Assembly: GCA_903881265.1 (NCBI GenBank)
Contig: CAIRSV010000069.1
Coordinates: forward strand, 1 to 11,201
Direction of reading: 5' to 3'
Source of the DNA: an uncultured Bacteroidota bacterium
GTDB lineage: Bacteria > Bacteroidota > Bacteroidia > Chitinophagales > Chitinophagaceae
DNA length: 11,201 nucleotides
The position numbers were made by a program, and so were the translations under genes. The first letter of the stretch is position 1. Each line of letters starts with the position of its first letter. Of the stretch, positions 1 through 6,880 are shown piece after piece. The notes beneath the pieces were generated by a model, which was given only the letters and a program-made list of their open reading frames with translations, was not told the origin of the DNA and made no database searches.

Positions 1-1
1 T

Positions 2-484
2 GTGGGTGTAATTATGAGCCGCAGTCCGATTAACAGTGTCTTGTTTTTGATTCTGACTTTTTTCAGCATATCAGCGCATTATGTGATGATGAATGCGCAG
101 TTTTTGGCAATCGTTAATATCATCGTGTATGCTGGTGCTATTATGGTGCTGTTTCTGTTTGTGATTATGCTTATGAATCTTAATAGTGATACCGAACCGC
201 AGAAGAATTTTCTGGTACAGTTTGCTGCCGTCATATCGGGTGGCGCCTTGTTATTGATTTTTGTGGCTGCATTGAAATCGTCGTTCACTGGATTAGAAGG
301 TAGAGACATCAACCTGATCGAGTCGACTGATATTGGGTTGATTAAAAATCTCGGACAGAAATTATTTACCGATTATGTCTTCCCGTTTGAAATTGCTAGT
401 GTCTTATTCTTGAGTGCTATGATCGGAGCGGTGGTATTAGGTAAGAAAGACACAGTGTTGCCATCGACTGAAGAATCAAGGTAA
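2..484 (+). CDS. nuoJ: NADH-quinone oxidoreductase subunit J (NuoJ), 5' end cut by window edge
   Basis: NuoJ is a membrane subunit of respiratory complex I (NADH:quinone oxidoreductase) in the inner membrane. The visible 160 residues carry the family signature: SPINSVLFLILTFF, then NAQFLAIVNIIVYAGAIMVL leading into FLFVIMLMNLN (about residues 31-61), followed by further hydrophobic segments and a closing PFEIASVLFLSAMIGAVVLGKK, the usual NuoJ end. The reading frame is open to the left edge. The GTG at 2 and ATG at 14 fall inside the first membrane helix as seen in homologues, so the true start lies upstream and roughly 15-25 N-terminal residues are missing. The stop is TAA at 482-484. In most bacteria nuoK follows within a few bases. 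Here no NuoK-like reading frame follows, so nuoJ is either the last gene of a split nuo cluster or sits at a rearrangement point. The identity is secure; the operon break is a direct observation. Confidence 0.95.
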   Translation: MGVIMSRSPINSVLFLILTFFSISAHYVMMNAQFLAIVNIIVYAGAIMVLFLFVIMLMNLNSDTEPQKNFLVQFAAVISGGALLLIFVAALKSSFTGLEGRDINLIESTDIGLIKNLGQKLFTDYVFPFEIASVLFLSAMIGAVVLGKKDTVLPSTEESR

Positions 485-770
485 GTTTGATTGTTCGTTT
501 TTAAGCAATTGATTCTAAACCGCTTCTTGCATCCTGTCTCGACGAGGGAAATGGCAGTGTCACGCGCTACGCAGCTGCCAGCATAGGTATCATGAGTCAC
601 ATCATTTTGTGCCTATCAAACAAGCGTAGGATGTCAATCTTCACATTGCCTTCTTTATGGTAAGCGTCTAGTGTACATAATCGGTAGGGCTTTTTCTTCA
701 TGGGTTAAATTTTCAACTTTATCAAGATTCTATGTGGTCTAAAAAAAAGAAATCCTATTTTGCAATAGCA
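485..770. other. Non-coding stretch after nuoJ
   Basis: About 286 bases lie between the nuoJ stop and the preferred start of the next gene. I see no NuoK-like protein in any forward frame and no RNA gene. A patch at about 520-585 looks richer in G and C than its flanks and contains an inverted repeat, TGGCAG at 552-557 and CTGCCA at 575-580. No run of T follows, so it is not a clear terminator. TAAATTTT at 706-713 is one base off the Bacteroidota -7 box, but I see no TTG at the expected distance upstream. The origin of the stretch is unclear. Confidence 0.5.
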
Positions 771-1268
771 ATGAAAACACTATCCTATCTGCCGCTCTTC
801 CTTCTCTTGTTTGCATGCTTGCAGTGTAAGTCGCAATCCAAGCAAATCACACCTGAAATGGCGCAGAATGTAACGCGCTATAATGCTAAGATTGATGAAT
901 TGATAGGCCGTGCATTAACGAATGGGTTTCGTATCGTACGTGAGGAAAAGCTGCACCTGAGGAATAATGTTGATATGCTGCTGAATATTTCATTGATGGA
1001 AGGTACTTGGTATCATTTCTGTTTTATCGGAGATCCAAGTTCCACCAAAGTAAAAGCCACACTCTTTAAGGAAGGAGTTGGTGATTTGGTACAGGATCGA
1101 ATCAAAGTGAAACGGGAACACGAATTCTGGACCGAATTTTCATTTGTTTGTCCGCAAAGTGGCAACTACGAATTTATTGTTTCTCAAAAAGGACCCTTCG
1201 CAAGACCTTTGTCTTATTTGGCGGTATTTAAAAAAAATAAGGTTGCGACAAACTCGTCTAACGAATAG
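771..1268 (+). CDS. Small exported protein, probable lipoprotein, unknown function
   Basis: This is a protein of 165 residues that I do not recognise. It begins with a signal peptide: MKTL, then a hydrophobic stretch to LLLFAC16LQC19. Cys16 sits in an imperfect lipobox (LFAC), so lipid attachment is likely but not certain. The mature part starts with a polar segment (about 20-45), then a mixed region with aromatic clusters (GTWYHFCF near 78-85, EFWTEFSF near 118-125, SGNYEFIV near 130-137). This alternation is what a small beta-sandwich would show, but that is inference. An in-frame ATG at 732 would add 13 residues (MWSKKKK...) before the signal peptide. I prefer 771 because it gives a standard short n-region, but neither start has a Shine-Dalgarno site, so the choice is open. 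The gene converges on chrA, with 27 bases between the stops and no evident terminator hairpin. Confidence 0.75.
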   Translation: MKTLSYLPLFLLLFACLQCKSQSKQITPEMAQNVTRYNAKIDELIGRALTNGFRIVREEKLHLRNNVDMLLNISLMEGTWYHFCFIGDPSSTKVKATLFKEGVGDLVQDRIKVKREHEFWTEFSFVCPQSGNYEFIVSQKGPFARPLSYLAVFKKNKVATNSSNE

Positions 1269-1295
1269 TTGATTCTTGTTTGGATAGACTACCTA

Positions 1296-2504
1296 TTAAG
1301 TGGCCCATCCGAGTAATAGCCACGCCAATACCATTAACGGAGCCGGAATTTTAGAAAACATCAGCAAACAGAACGTGATGGCTACCACCACCAAATTGGT
1401 CCATTCAAATTGTATTGAATTGAACAAAACGAATCCTGATGCCCACATAATACCGACCACTACGGCATGTATTCCTTCCAACGCTCTGAAGATTACTGTG
1501 TATTGTTTTAGATTCTGATAAATAGGGAAGAAGAAAAATAAGAGTAGGATGGATGGTAGAAATACCGCGACTGTAGCCACCACACTACCTAGCAAATGAC
1601 CGTACCAACCAAAGTGACTCATACTCAAACCGCCAACATACGAGCAGATTGAAAATACGGGACCGGGAATGGCATTGATCATACCGGCGCCGGTCAGAAA
1701 TTCAGACGCACTAAGATAAGTGCCCAAATGTAAATGTGCTGGCCTTGCCACAAACTGTTCATACATCATAGGCATCAGGGCATGGCCACCCCCGAAAACG
1801 AAGCTGCCAAAACGATAGAAGTTTTCAAACAGATTGAAGGCTCTTGCATAGTGCCAATGCTGCAAGCGGGCCACCTCTGATAATATTCCCGCGGTTAAAA
1901 ACACAATCAAGAACCACCATATATTAACCCATTTGACAGGCTTGCGTTGTGTATGTGTGTCTGGAATTCGTTGATTGCTGAAATTTGTTACAATGCCGCC
2001 TCCCATAATAAGTAAAGGAAATAGCCACGGCGATCGAAAAATAAAGGTGATCAAGAATGCTGTACACATTATGATATACGTGGCGGTATGATTGACCGAA
2101 ATGCGCATGGCTTTGAATGAGGCGAAGCCTAAAAAACCCACCGCCATCGGTTGAATAAATTTGAATAAATTGGTTTCAATCGATTTGGTATCGAAATACT
2201 GAATCAAGAAAGAAAGACCCGTCATCATAATGGTAGCGGGCAATATCCAAATAAGCAAGGTGAGTAAAGCCAAAGGGAAACCACCACGTTTATAACCAAT
2301 CAATGTAATCGTTTGTGTGGATGAGGGGCCCGGCAGTATTTGGCAAAACGCCATAAAATCAACTAACTCTTCTGATGTGACATCTTTCCGTTTTTCAACG
2401 AATGTTTTTGTCATCATACCAAAATGTCCTTGTGGTCCGCCAAAAGCCGAAACAGAATATTTTAATACTTCTTTCAGGAAGGGGATATGTCGATGGAGAT
2501 TCAA
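1296..2504 (-). CDS. chrA: Chromate transporter, CHR family (ChrA-like), full-length two-domain form
   Basis: The protein has 402 residues, the usual size of long CHR proteins made of two homologous halves. Family motifs appear in pairs: FGGP at 21-24 and QILPGPSSTQ at 55-64 in the N half, FGGGHALMPM at 237-246 and NAIPGPVF at 277-284 in the C half. About ten hydrophobic segments place it in the inner membrane. Characterised members export chromate, lowering chromium toxicity; many distant members are untested, so the substrate here is inferred. The start must be TTG at 2504. The next Met codons (residues 30 and 31) lie after the FGGP motif, and reading upstream an in-frame TAG appears before any ATG. 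A candidate promoter just upstream fits this start. The gene lies downstream of purS on the same strand with a gap of about 109 bases, but the promoter suggests separate transcription. No chrB-like regulator is visible. Confidence 0.9.
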   Translation of the reverse strand: MNLHRHIPFLKEVLKYSVSAFGGPQGHFGMMTKTFVEKRKDVTSEELVDFMAFCQILPGPSSTQTITLIGYKRGGFPLALLTLLIWILPATIMMTGLSFLIQYFDTKSIETNLFKFIQPMAVGFLGFASFKAMRISVNHTATYIIMCTAFLITFIFRSPWLFPLLIMGGGIVTNFSNQRIPDTHTQRKPVKWVNIWWFLIVFLTAGILSEVARLQHWHYARAFNLFENFYRFGSFVFGGGHALMPMMYEQFVARPAHLHLGTYLSASEFLTGAGMINAIPGPVFSICSYVGGLSMSHFGWYGHLLGSVVATVAVFLPSILLLFFFFPIYQNLKQYTVIFRALEGIHAVVVGIMWASGFVLFNSIQFEWTNLVVVAITFCLLMFSKIPAPLMVLAWLLLGWAT

Positions 2505-2512
2505 AGTAAGGA

Positions 2513-2543
2513 TAAAGGTAATAAATCCAAACTATCTTAACAA
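2513..2543 (-). promoter_or_regulatory. Candidate promoter of chrA
   Basis: On the minus strand, TTG (2543-2541) is followed after 20 bases by TACCTTTA (2520-2513), one base off the Bacteroidota -7 consensus TAnnTTTG. The spacing is within the 17-23 bases reported for this promoter class. Transcription would start only a few bases before the TTG start codon at 2504. Confidence 0.4.
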
Positions 2544-2613
2544 GCACAAGGCGTGGGGTTAAAATAGTGATTGTAAGCAGTCCATCAGTGGCAAGGCACC
2601 AGTTTTGTGTGGC

Positions 2614-2859
2614 TTAGCCTATCACGATGTCGTACGTTTCCATAACCGCGTTACATAAGATTTTTTGGCACGCACTTTCGGCTATAGCATGCGCTTCATC
2701 TTGACTCTCGGCTTCAACGCTAAGGGTGATATGCTTTCCGATACGGACGTTCTGAATGGCAGCCAACCCTAGATTATGGAGACTACTATTGACCGCTTTT
2801 CCTTGCGGATCTAATAATTCAGATAAAGGCATTACATTGATATGAGCTGTGTACATCAT
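2614..2859 (-). CDS. purS: Phosphoribosylformylglycinamidine synthase subunit PurS
   Basis: PurS is the small subunit of the PurS-PurQ-PurL complex that converts FGAR to FGAM in de novo purine synthesis, in the cytoplasm. The 81 residues match the family's usual length of about 80. They show the expected order: an N-terminal strand (YTAHINVMPL), the DPQGKAVNSSLHNLG motif (about 17-31), NVRIGKHITLSVEAES (about 37-52), and a helix ending in LCNAVMETYDIVI. The presence of a separate PurS implies that the organism uses the small PurL with PurQ, not the single large PurL of many Bacteroidota; those genes are outside the window. The start ATG at 2859-2857 overlaps the pssA stop as ATGA (2859-2856), indicating translational coupling. 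A second ATG at 2856 gives a one-residue shorter protein and is also possible. Confidence 0.93.
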   Translation of the reverse strand: MMYTAHINVMPLSELLDPQGKAVNSSLHNLGLAAIQNVRIGKHITLSVEAESQDEAHAIAESACQKILCNAVMETYDIVIG

Positions 2860-3617
2860 GCTTCGGAGTGTTTATAAGCGAAAGATAAAAGGATATAGAG
2901 TAAAAATGAAAACGGAATCGCGAGGCTTTGTAAAAAAGGCAAGGCAAGCAACGTGAGCACCAACCAACTCAATTGAGGCCAGTATTTTTTAACAGAGAAC
3001 GTTGAAAATTTCAAGGTGAATAATTTTAGTTTGCTTACCATCAACCAACATAGAATGGCAATGATGGTGTATAACAACCAAGGGTTTTGCATTTTAAGTC
3101 CGAGCCCGAGAGGATTATATAAATTAATCAACGGAAAGGAAGCCACCACGATACCTACAGCCGGAATTGGCACACCTGTAAAATACGAGTTGGTAGCAGG
3201 TGAGTTATTAAATCGGGCCAAACGAAGGGCACCGAAACAAGCGAGTAAAAATGCAGGACAAACACTGATCATAGAAATATCCATTGCATCTGGTCGTTGC
3301 ATCCACGAGGCCCACAGCATTTTCATTAGGATCATACTAGGTGCCACACCAAACGATACGACATCAGCCAACGAATCAAGATCTTTGCCTAAAGGGGAAC
3401 AGACACCGAGCCAACGAGCCACCATGCCATCAAATAAATCAAAGAAGCCGGCAACCAAGATACAGAGGCTGCCATAATACGCTTGGGTAGTGCCACTGAC
3501 CCAATATTGTTCGCCATTCATTTCACTTAAAAAGGGTTGCGAATGCAGGATGAAGGCAATAGCCATACATCCGAAAAACAAATTGCCAAGTGTGAGAATA
3601 GTAGGAAGGTGTTTCAT
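2856..3617 (-). CDS. pssA: CDP-diacylglycerol--serine O-phosphatidyltransferase
   Basis: This is an integral membrane enzyme of 253 residues that joins CDP-diacylglycerol and serine to make phosphatidylserine, the precursor of phosphatidylethanolamine. The CDP-alcohol phosphatidyltransferase signature DGxxAR(x8)GxxxDxxxD is perfect: D63, G64, A67, R68, G77, D81, D85. It is preceded by CILVAGFFDLF and followed by VVSFGVAPSMIL, which is typical of the bacterial type II serine enzyme, as are the N-terminal LPTILTLGNLFFGCMAI segment and RLARFNN. Several hydrophobic helices follow to the C terminus. The start is ATG at 3617-3615, with a candidate promoter immediately upstream. The stop overlaps the purS start by four bases, so the two are very likely co-transcribed even though their pathways differ. 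It is divergent from the lipoprotein gene starting at 3750. A close relative acting on another alcohol cannot be excluded but is less likely. Confidence 0.92.
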   Translation of the reverse strand: MKHLPTILTLGNLFFGCMAIAFILHSQPFLSEMNGEQYWVSGTTQAYYGSLCILVAGFFDLFDGMVARWLGVCSPLGKDLDSLADVVSFGVAPSMILMKMLWASWMQRPDAMDISMISVCPAFLLACFGALRLARFNNSPATNSYFTGVPIPAVGIVVASFPLINLYNPLGLGLKMQNPWLLYTIIAILCWLMVSKLKLFTLKFSTFSVKKYWPQLSWLVLTLLALPFLQSLAIPFSFLLYILLSFAYKHSEA

Positions 3618-3627
3618 TGTGTGCGTG

Positions 3628-3661
3628 CAAATATATAAAACTTATTCTTTGAGATACACAA
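3628..3661 (-). promoter_or_regulatory. Candidate promoter of pssA-purS
   Basis: On the minus strand, TTG (3661-3659) is followed after 23 bases by TATATTTG (3635-3628), an exact match to the Bacteroidota -7 box TAnnTTTG. The spacer is at the long end of the accepted range. The leader before the ATG at 3617 would be under ten bases. Confidence 0.5.
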
Positions 3662-3749
3662 TTTGATCATCAGGGAATTTTATCTGATACGAATTTGTCT
3701 TATACCTAGATACATTCTTGCGCTTTAGTTCTTATCATTGCATCAGAAT

Positions 3750-5201
3750 ATGTTTGTGAAACCATTCCATTATCTTTTATTTCTGTGTGTCAGTCTATGC
3801 TGGTTTTCTTGTGCTAATATTATGGCACCAACAGGAGGCCCGAGAGATGCGGTAGCCCCTGTGCTAAAAAAGAGGAGTATGCTTGATTCAGCGTTGAATT
3901 TCAAGGGTGGTATCATTCGTTTTGATTTCGATGAATTTATTCAGCTTCGCGATGTGCAAAATCAACTGATTGTAACGCCCTTGCTGAAGAAAAATCCAAC
4001 AGTGATCGTACATAAAAAAAGAGTTACGATAGCAATACAAGACAGTCTGCTTGAACCTAATACCACGTATGCTATTTCGATGGGAAGTGCCATTCAGGAT
4101 GTCAGAGAAAGTAATGCGTATAAGGACCTTAGTTTTACGTTTTCAACAGGCAGCTATTTCGATTCACTTTCAATGCGAGGAAGTGTGGTTGAAGCCAATA
4201 CTGGTCGGCCCGACACAAGTGGTATGGTGGTTTTGTATAAGGCCGACTTGCCCGATTCAGCCTTCTTTAATGAGAAGCCACTCTATGCGCAGAAAATTCA
4301 AGCCGGCACGTTCTTTTTCAAAAATTTGCCCGACAAGGATTTTTCTATCTATGTATTGAACGATCAGAATTCGAATCTCCGCTATGATCAGTCAAATGAA
4401 AAAATCGCTTTTTATAATCAGAAACGTAACCCGAAGGATACCACGCCTATTGTGCTGTATAGTTTTGTTGCACAAGAGACGCTTGATTCAAATTCAATAC
4501 GCAGAGCTGCTTCGAGGTCTGCTATGAGTAATCGCACTTCGATGGCAGATGCAAAAGAAATGACTCGTTTACAATTCATCATCAACGCCGATACGCTCAA
4601 CAAAACCAAACGTACGTTTGATCTGTACGATTCGGTCATGCTGCGGTTTAATCATCCGTTGAAATCGCTGAACGCAAACAACATCACACTCTTCCAAAAT
4701 GAGATGGTGGATTCTAATTTTACAGTCGGCATTGATTCTACACGAAAAGTAGTTTCGCTGAACGCATCTTGGCTTGAAGAGGCCTCTTGTAAGATTGTAT
4801 TGAAGAAAGGTTTTGCCATTGACAGCACAGGGTTACAAGCGAATGCAGTTGATGTAGTCTTTAAGACAAAACGAACGAGTGATTATGGCAAGCTAATTCT
4901 CCAATGTAAAAAAGAAGGAAACGAAATGTTGGAACTGATGAAAAATGATCAAGTGATTGCGCGAAAAAAAGTCACTGATTCGTTGGTTGTATTTTCGTTT
5001 CTGTCGCCTGATACCTATGTGTTGCGATTACTTCATGATGAAAATAATAATGGTGTATGGGACACGGGTTCATTTTTTGGAGAAAAAAAGCAACCGGAAC
5101 TTGTAGACTTATTACCAGCTGCGATTACTATCCGAGCCAACTGGGAAAATAAAATCGACGTTGATGCGAACCGCACAAAAAAACCTGTATTAAAAAAATA
5201 A
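3750..5201 (+). CDS. Lipoprotein with N-terminal bacterial Ig-like domain (Bacteroidota family)
   Basis: This 483-residue protein belongs to a Bacteroidota family of lipoproteins with an N-terminal Ig-like (Big_5/SbsA type) domain. Their role is not established; I infer a periplasmic or outer-membrane location. A hydrophobic leader (about 1-20) ends at Cys21 in CANIMAPTGGPRD, the conserved beginning of the mature form. The first domain (about 36-135) includes GGIIRFDFDEFIQLRD, LLEPNTTYAISMG and SFTFSTG, typical of this fold. A second region (about 140-245) ends with LNDQNSNLRYD, a third (about 270-375) resembles another Ig-like domain, and the last (about 380-475) contains LLHDENNNGVWDTG. The ORF can be extended to TTG at 3738, but ATG at 3750 gives a cleaner signal peptide. 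No clear promoter or ribosome binding site was found upstream. It is divergent from pssA. Confidence 0.85.
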   Translation: MFVKPFHYLLFLCVSLCWFSCANIMAPTGGPRDAVAPVLKKRSMLDSALNFKGGIIRFDFDEFIQLRDVQNQLIVTPLLKKNPTVIVHKKRVTIAIQDSLLEPNTTYAISMGSAIQDVRESNAYKDLSFTFSTGSYFDSLSMRGSVVEANTGRPDTSGMVVLYKADLPDSAFFNEKPLYAQKIQAGTFFFKNLPDKDFSIYVLNDQNSNLRYDQSNEKIAFYNQKRNPKDTTPIVLYSFVAQETLDSNSIRRAASRSAMSNRTSMADAKEMTRLQFIINADTLNKTKRTFDLYDSVMLRFNHPLKSLNANNITLFQNEMVDSNFTVGIDSTRKVVSLNASWLEEASCKIVLKKGFAIDSTGLQANAVDVVFKTKRTSDYGKLILQCKKEGNEMLELMKNDQVIARKKVTDSLVVFSFLSPDTYVLRLLHDENNNGVWDTGSFFGEKKQPELVDLLPAAITIRANWENKIDVDANRTKKPVLKK

Positions 5202-5326
5202 GCAATGGGTTCGCTGCTGTTGCGTCATCTTTCAACGTGACAATATTGTTGACATCTTCCATACGCTCGATAGTGATATCAAGTATTCATTTAAAAAGAT
5301 CGCTGAAGACATGGTGTTAGATTAAA
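5194..5326 (+). pseudogene. Possible remnant of a coding sequence (weak)
   Basis: Between the lipoprotein stop and the tatC stop there is an open frame on the plus strand, in a different frame from the lipoprotein, ending at TAA 5324-5326. Its last part reads like real protein (DNIVDIFHTLDSDIKYSFKK, then IAEDMVLD). It has no usable start codon near its 5' end; the only ATG is five codons from the stop. It could be the tail of a decayed gene, but open frames of about 44 codons can arise by chance, so support is weak. Confidence 0.2.
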
Positions 5327-5332
5327 TAGACC

Positions 5333-6193
5333 CTAGCTACTGAAAAATTCGGCATCACGCTTGATTCGTTGCTTCTCGACATACGCACTGATTAGAATAC
5401 TCAGTTCGTATAAAACAAACAAAGGTAAGGATACAATGGCCTGGCTCATCCAATCGGGTGAAGGTGTGATAATGGCCGATACAATAAGGATAATAATATA
5501 GGCGTATTTGCGATAAGTAGTTAAAAAACGCGGTGTGACTAACCCAATTCTTGTCAATACATAGGATATCACGGGCAACTGGAATGAGATAGCAGAACCG
5601 ATAATAATATCGATCATATTTTCCATATAGTCGTCGAGTGTTGGTTTAGTTTCAAGAGCATTGATCACACCTAATTTGAAATTCGAAAGAAAACTAAACG
5701 TGAATGGAGCGAGTAAGAAATAACCGAATGAAATACCGCAAAGAAAAAAGAAGGTCACAAACACGATTGCGCCTTTTGTATTGCGCACTTCTTTGGGGCT
5801 TAAGGCGGGTTTCACAAAACGCCATATTTCCCAAAATATATACGGAAACGCTACGATAAAACCTCCGACAAAAGAAACGCTGATACTTGTCATGAATTGA
5901 GAACCGAAGGAGGTAACCTGCATTTGTACATTGGGCGGCGGCATGCATAACGCGTCTCCCATATGTAGCTTGTGACTCAAATTGCAAAGCCCCGTATATG
6001 AAATAAAATCTTTTCGCATCGGTCCGAAAATGATGGTATCAAAGATCCAGTCGATATTGATAAAGATGATAACGGCCACAACCATCACAGCAAGCAACGA
6101 ACGCACGACATGCCAACGCAAGGCTTCGAGATGATCAACAAATCCCATCTCTTTTGATTGGCTCGGTTTTGTGAATTTGGAAACAAGTGACAA
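5333..6193 (-). CDS. tatC: Twin-arginine translocase subunit TatC
   Basis: TatC is the inner-membrane receptor of the Tat pathway, which exports folded proteins carrying an RR signal peptide. The 286 residues show the family layout of six membrane helices. Conserved parts are the cytoplasmic HLEALR (21-26, with E23 equivalent to the signal-binding Glu), FPYIFWEIWRFVKPALSPKE (116-135), GISFGYF near 153-159, FQLPV at 204-208 and TPSPDWMSQ at 243-251. The first periplasmic loop (about 60-100) carries three Cys and a PPP stretch and looks longer than in E. coli TatC. The longest frame starts with TTG at 6193. An ATG at 6148 would remove 15 polar residues and leave MGFVDHLEALR, also acceptable; an in-frame TAA upstream excludes any earlier ATG. 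No TatA/B gene is visible. It follows the DUF1573 gene by about 70 bases on the same strand with no promoter seen between, so the two may be co-transcribed. Confidence 0.93.
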   Translation of the reverse strand: MSLVSKFTKPSQSKEMGFVDHLEALRWHVVRSLLAVMVVAVIIFINIDWIFDTIIFGPMRKDFISYTGLCNLSHKLHMGDALCMPPPNVQMQVTSFGSQFMTSISVSFVGGFIVAFPYIFWEIWRFVKPALSPKEVRNTKGAIVFVTFFFLCGISFGYFLLAPFTFSFLSNFKLGVINALETKPTLDDYMENMIDIIIGSAISFQLPVISYVLTRIGLVTPRFLTTYRKYAYIIILIVSAIITPSPDWMSQAIVSLPLFVLYELSILISAYVEKQRIKRDAEFFSS

Positions 6194-6263
6194 CGTGCTT
6201 GGTATGTGGGTTTAGTTACGTTTGAGAAGCTCGATTGGTAATAGTAAGAATGTAGTTGCTTGA

Positions 6264-6770
6264 TTATTTTTTGTCAACATCAGCATCAAATCCAATAGAA
6301 AAAGGCGCATTGTCCGAGTTGGCGATGATCAATGCATTCTTCTGTACATGACCTCCTTTGCCCGCACTATTGAATTCGAGTGTAATCTCTCCTTCTTTGC
6401 CTGGCAATATAGGTTCCTTCGGATAAAAGGGTGCAGTGCATCCGCATGAAGTCTGCACATTCGCAATCATCAAAGGCGCTGAACCCGTGTTTTTGACAAC
6501 CCACGTATGACGAACCTTATCGCCTTCTTTCATGTGTCCGAAATTGAATTTAGTGTTCGGAATATCCATGGTTGTTTTTGGTAATTTCTTGACTTCTTCG
6601 TCACGTTTTGACTGATCATCTTTGCTTAAATTAATCGCTTGGTCTGTGCCGCCTTGACCGTATTTATTAATGAAAGCCGTCGAACTGACACCGCTTAATT
6701 CAACAAGAGCAATTGCAAAAAGCGATAAGGTTAGTACGGTCAGTAAGATAGTTTTAATCGTTGCATTCAT
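6264..6770 (-). CDS. DUF1573 domain protein, exported or membrane-anchored
   Basis: This protein of 168 residues has an N-terminal hydrophobic segment (about 5-24), either a signal peptide or an anchor, and a polar linker rich in D, E and K (about 38-66). The DUF1573 domain follows (about 69-165): FNFGHMKEGDKVRHTWVVKN, TGSAPLMIANVQTSCGC with the hallmark SCGC at 108-111, and the LPGKEGEITLEFNSAGKGG segment. The domain is an Ig-like (ASH-type) beta sandwich common in Bacteroidota; its biochemical role is not settled, so none is assigned. The reading frame extends to a TTG at 6821, but a strong -7 box at 6800-6807 lies inside that extension, so the ATG at 6770 is chosen; it also gives a proper signal peptide. 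tatC follows 70 bases downstream on the same strand, and tadA lies upstream with a gap of 110 bases. Confidence 0.85.
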   Translation of the reverse strand: MNATIKTILLTVLTLSLFAIALVELSGVSSTAFINKYGQGGTDQAINLSKDDQSKRDEEVKKLPKTTMDIPNTKFNFGHMKEGDKVRHTWVVKNTGSAPLMIANVQTSCGCTAPFYPKEPILPGKEGEITLEFNSAGKGGHVQKNALIIANSDNAPFSIGFDADVDKK

Positions 6771-6799
6771 TTGGAACGTAGGGTTTAATGTGAAGAACG

Positions 6800-6828
6800 C
6801 AAAAATAAGCGAATTAATCAAGTGGCAA
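6800..6828 (-). promoter_or_regulatory. Candidate promoter of the DUF1573 gene (and possibly tatC)
   Basis: On the minus strand, TTG (6828-6826) is followed after 18 bases by TATTTTTG (6807-6800), an exact TAnnTTTG box. The leader to the ATG at 6770 would be about 25 bases. Its position rules against the longer frame that starts at 6821. Confidence 0.5.
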
Positions 6829-6880
6829 GTAGATTAACGAAGCTTTAATCCCAACCTTTTATCGCTTTAAGCCGTATGAA

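Noticed and set aside
373..600. Minus-strand open frame of 75 codons across the end of nuoJ
   Set aside because: Most of it is antisense to nuoJ, and the remaining part shows no recognisable protein features.
732..770. Longer start (ATG 732) for the small exported protein
   Set aside because: It adds a lysine-rich stretch and a second hydrophobic segment before a complete signal peptide; kept only as an alternative because no ribosome binding site decides between them.
2151..2170. Perfect tandem repeat of a 10-base unit (TTGAATAAAT twice)
   Set aside because: It lies inside chrA, encodes an ordinary membrane-segment flank, has only two copies and is not a multiple of three; likely chance in AT-rich DNA.
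3016..3477. Plus-strand open frame of 153 codons inside pssA
   Set aside because: It is the shadow of pssA, whose catalytic motif is intact on the other strand; the composition is not protein-like.
5240..5249. Palindrome ACAATATTGT as a possible operator
   Set aside because: It lies between two convergent genes, away from any promoter, and a 10-base AT-rich palindrome is expected by chance.
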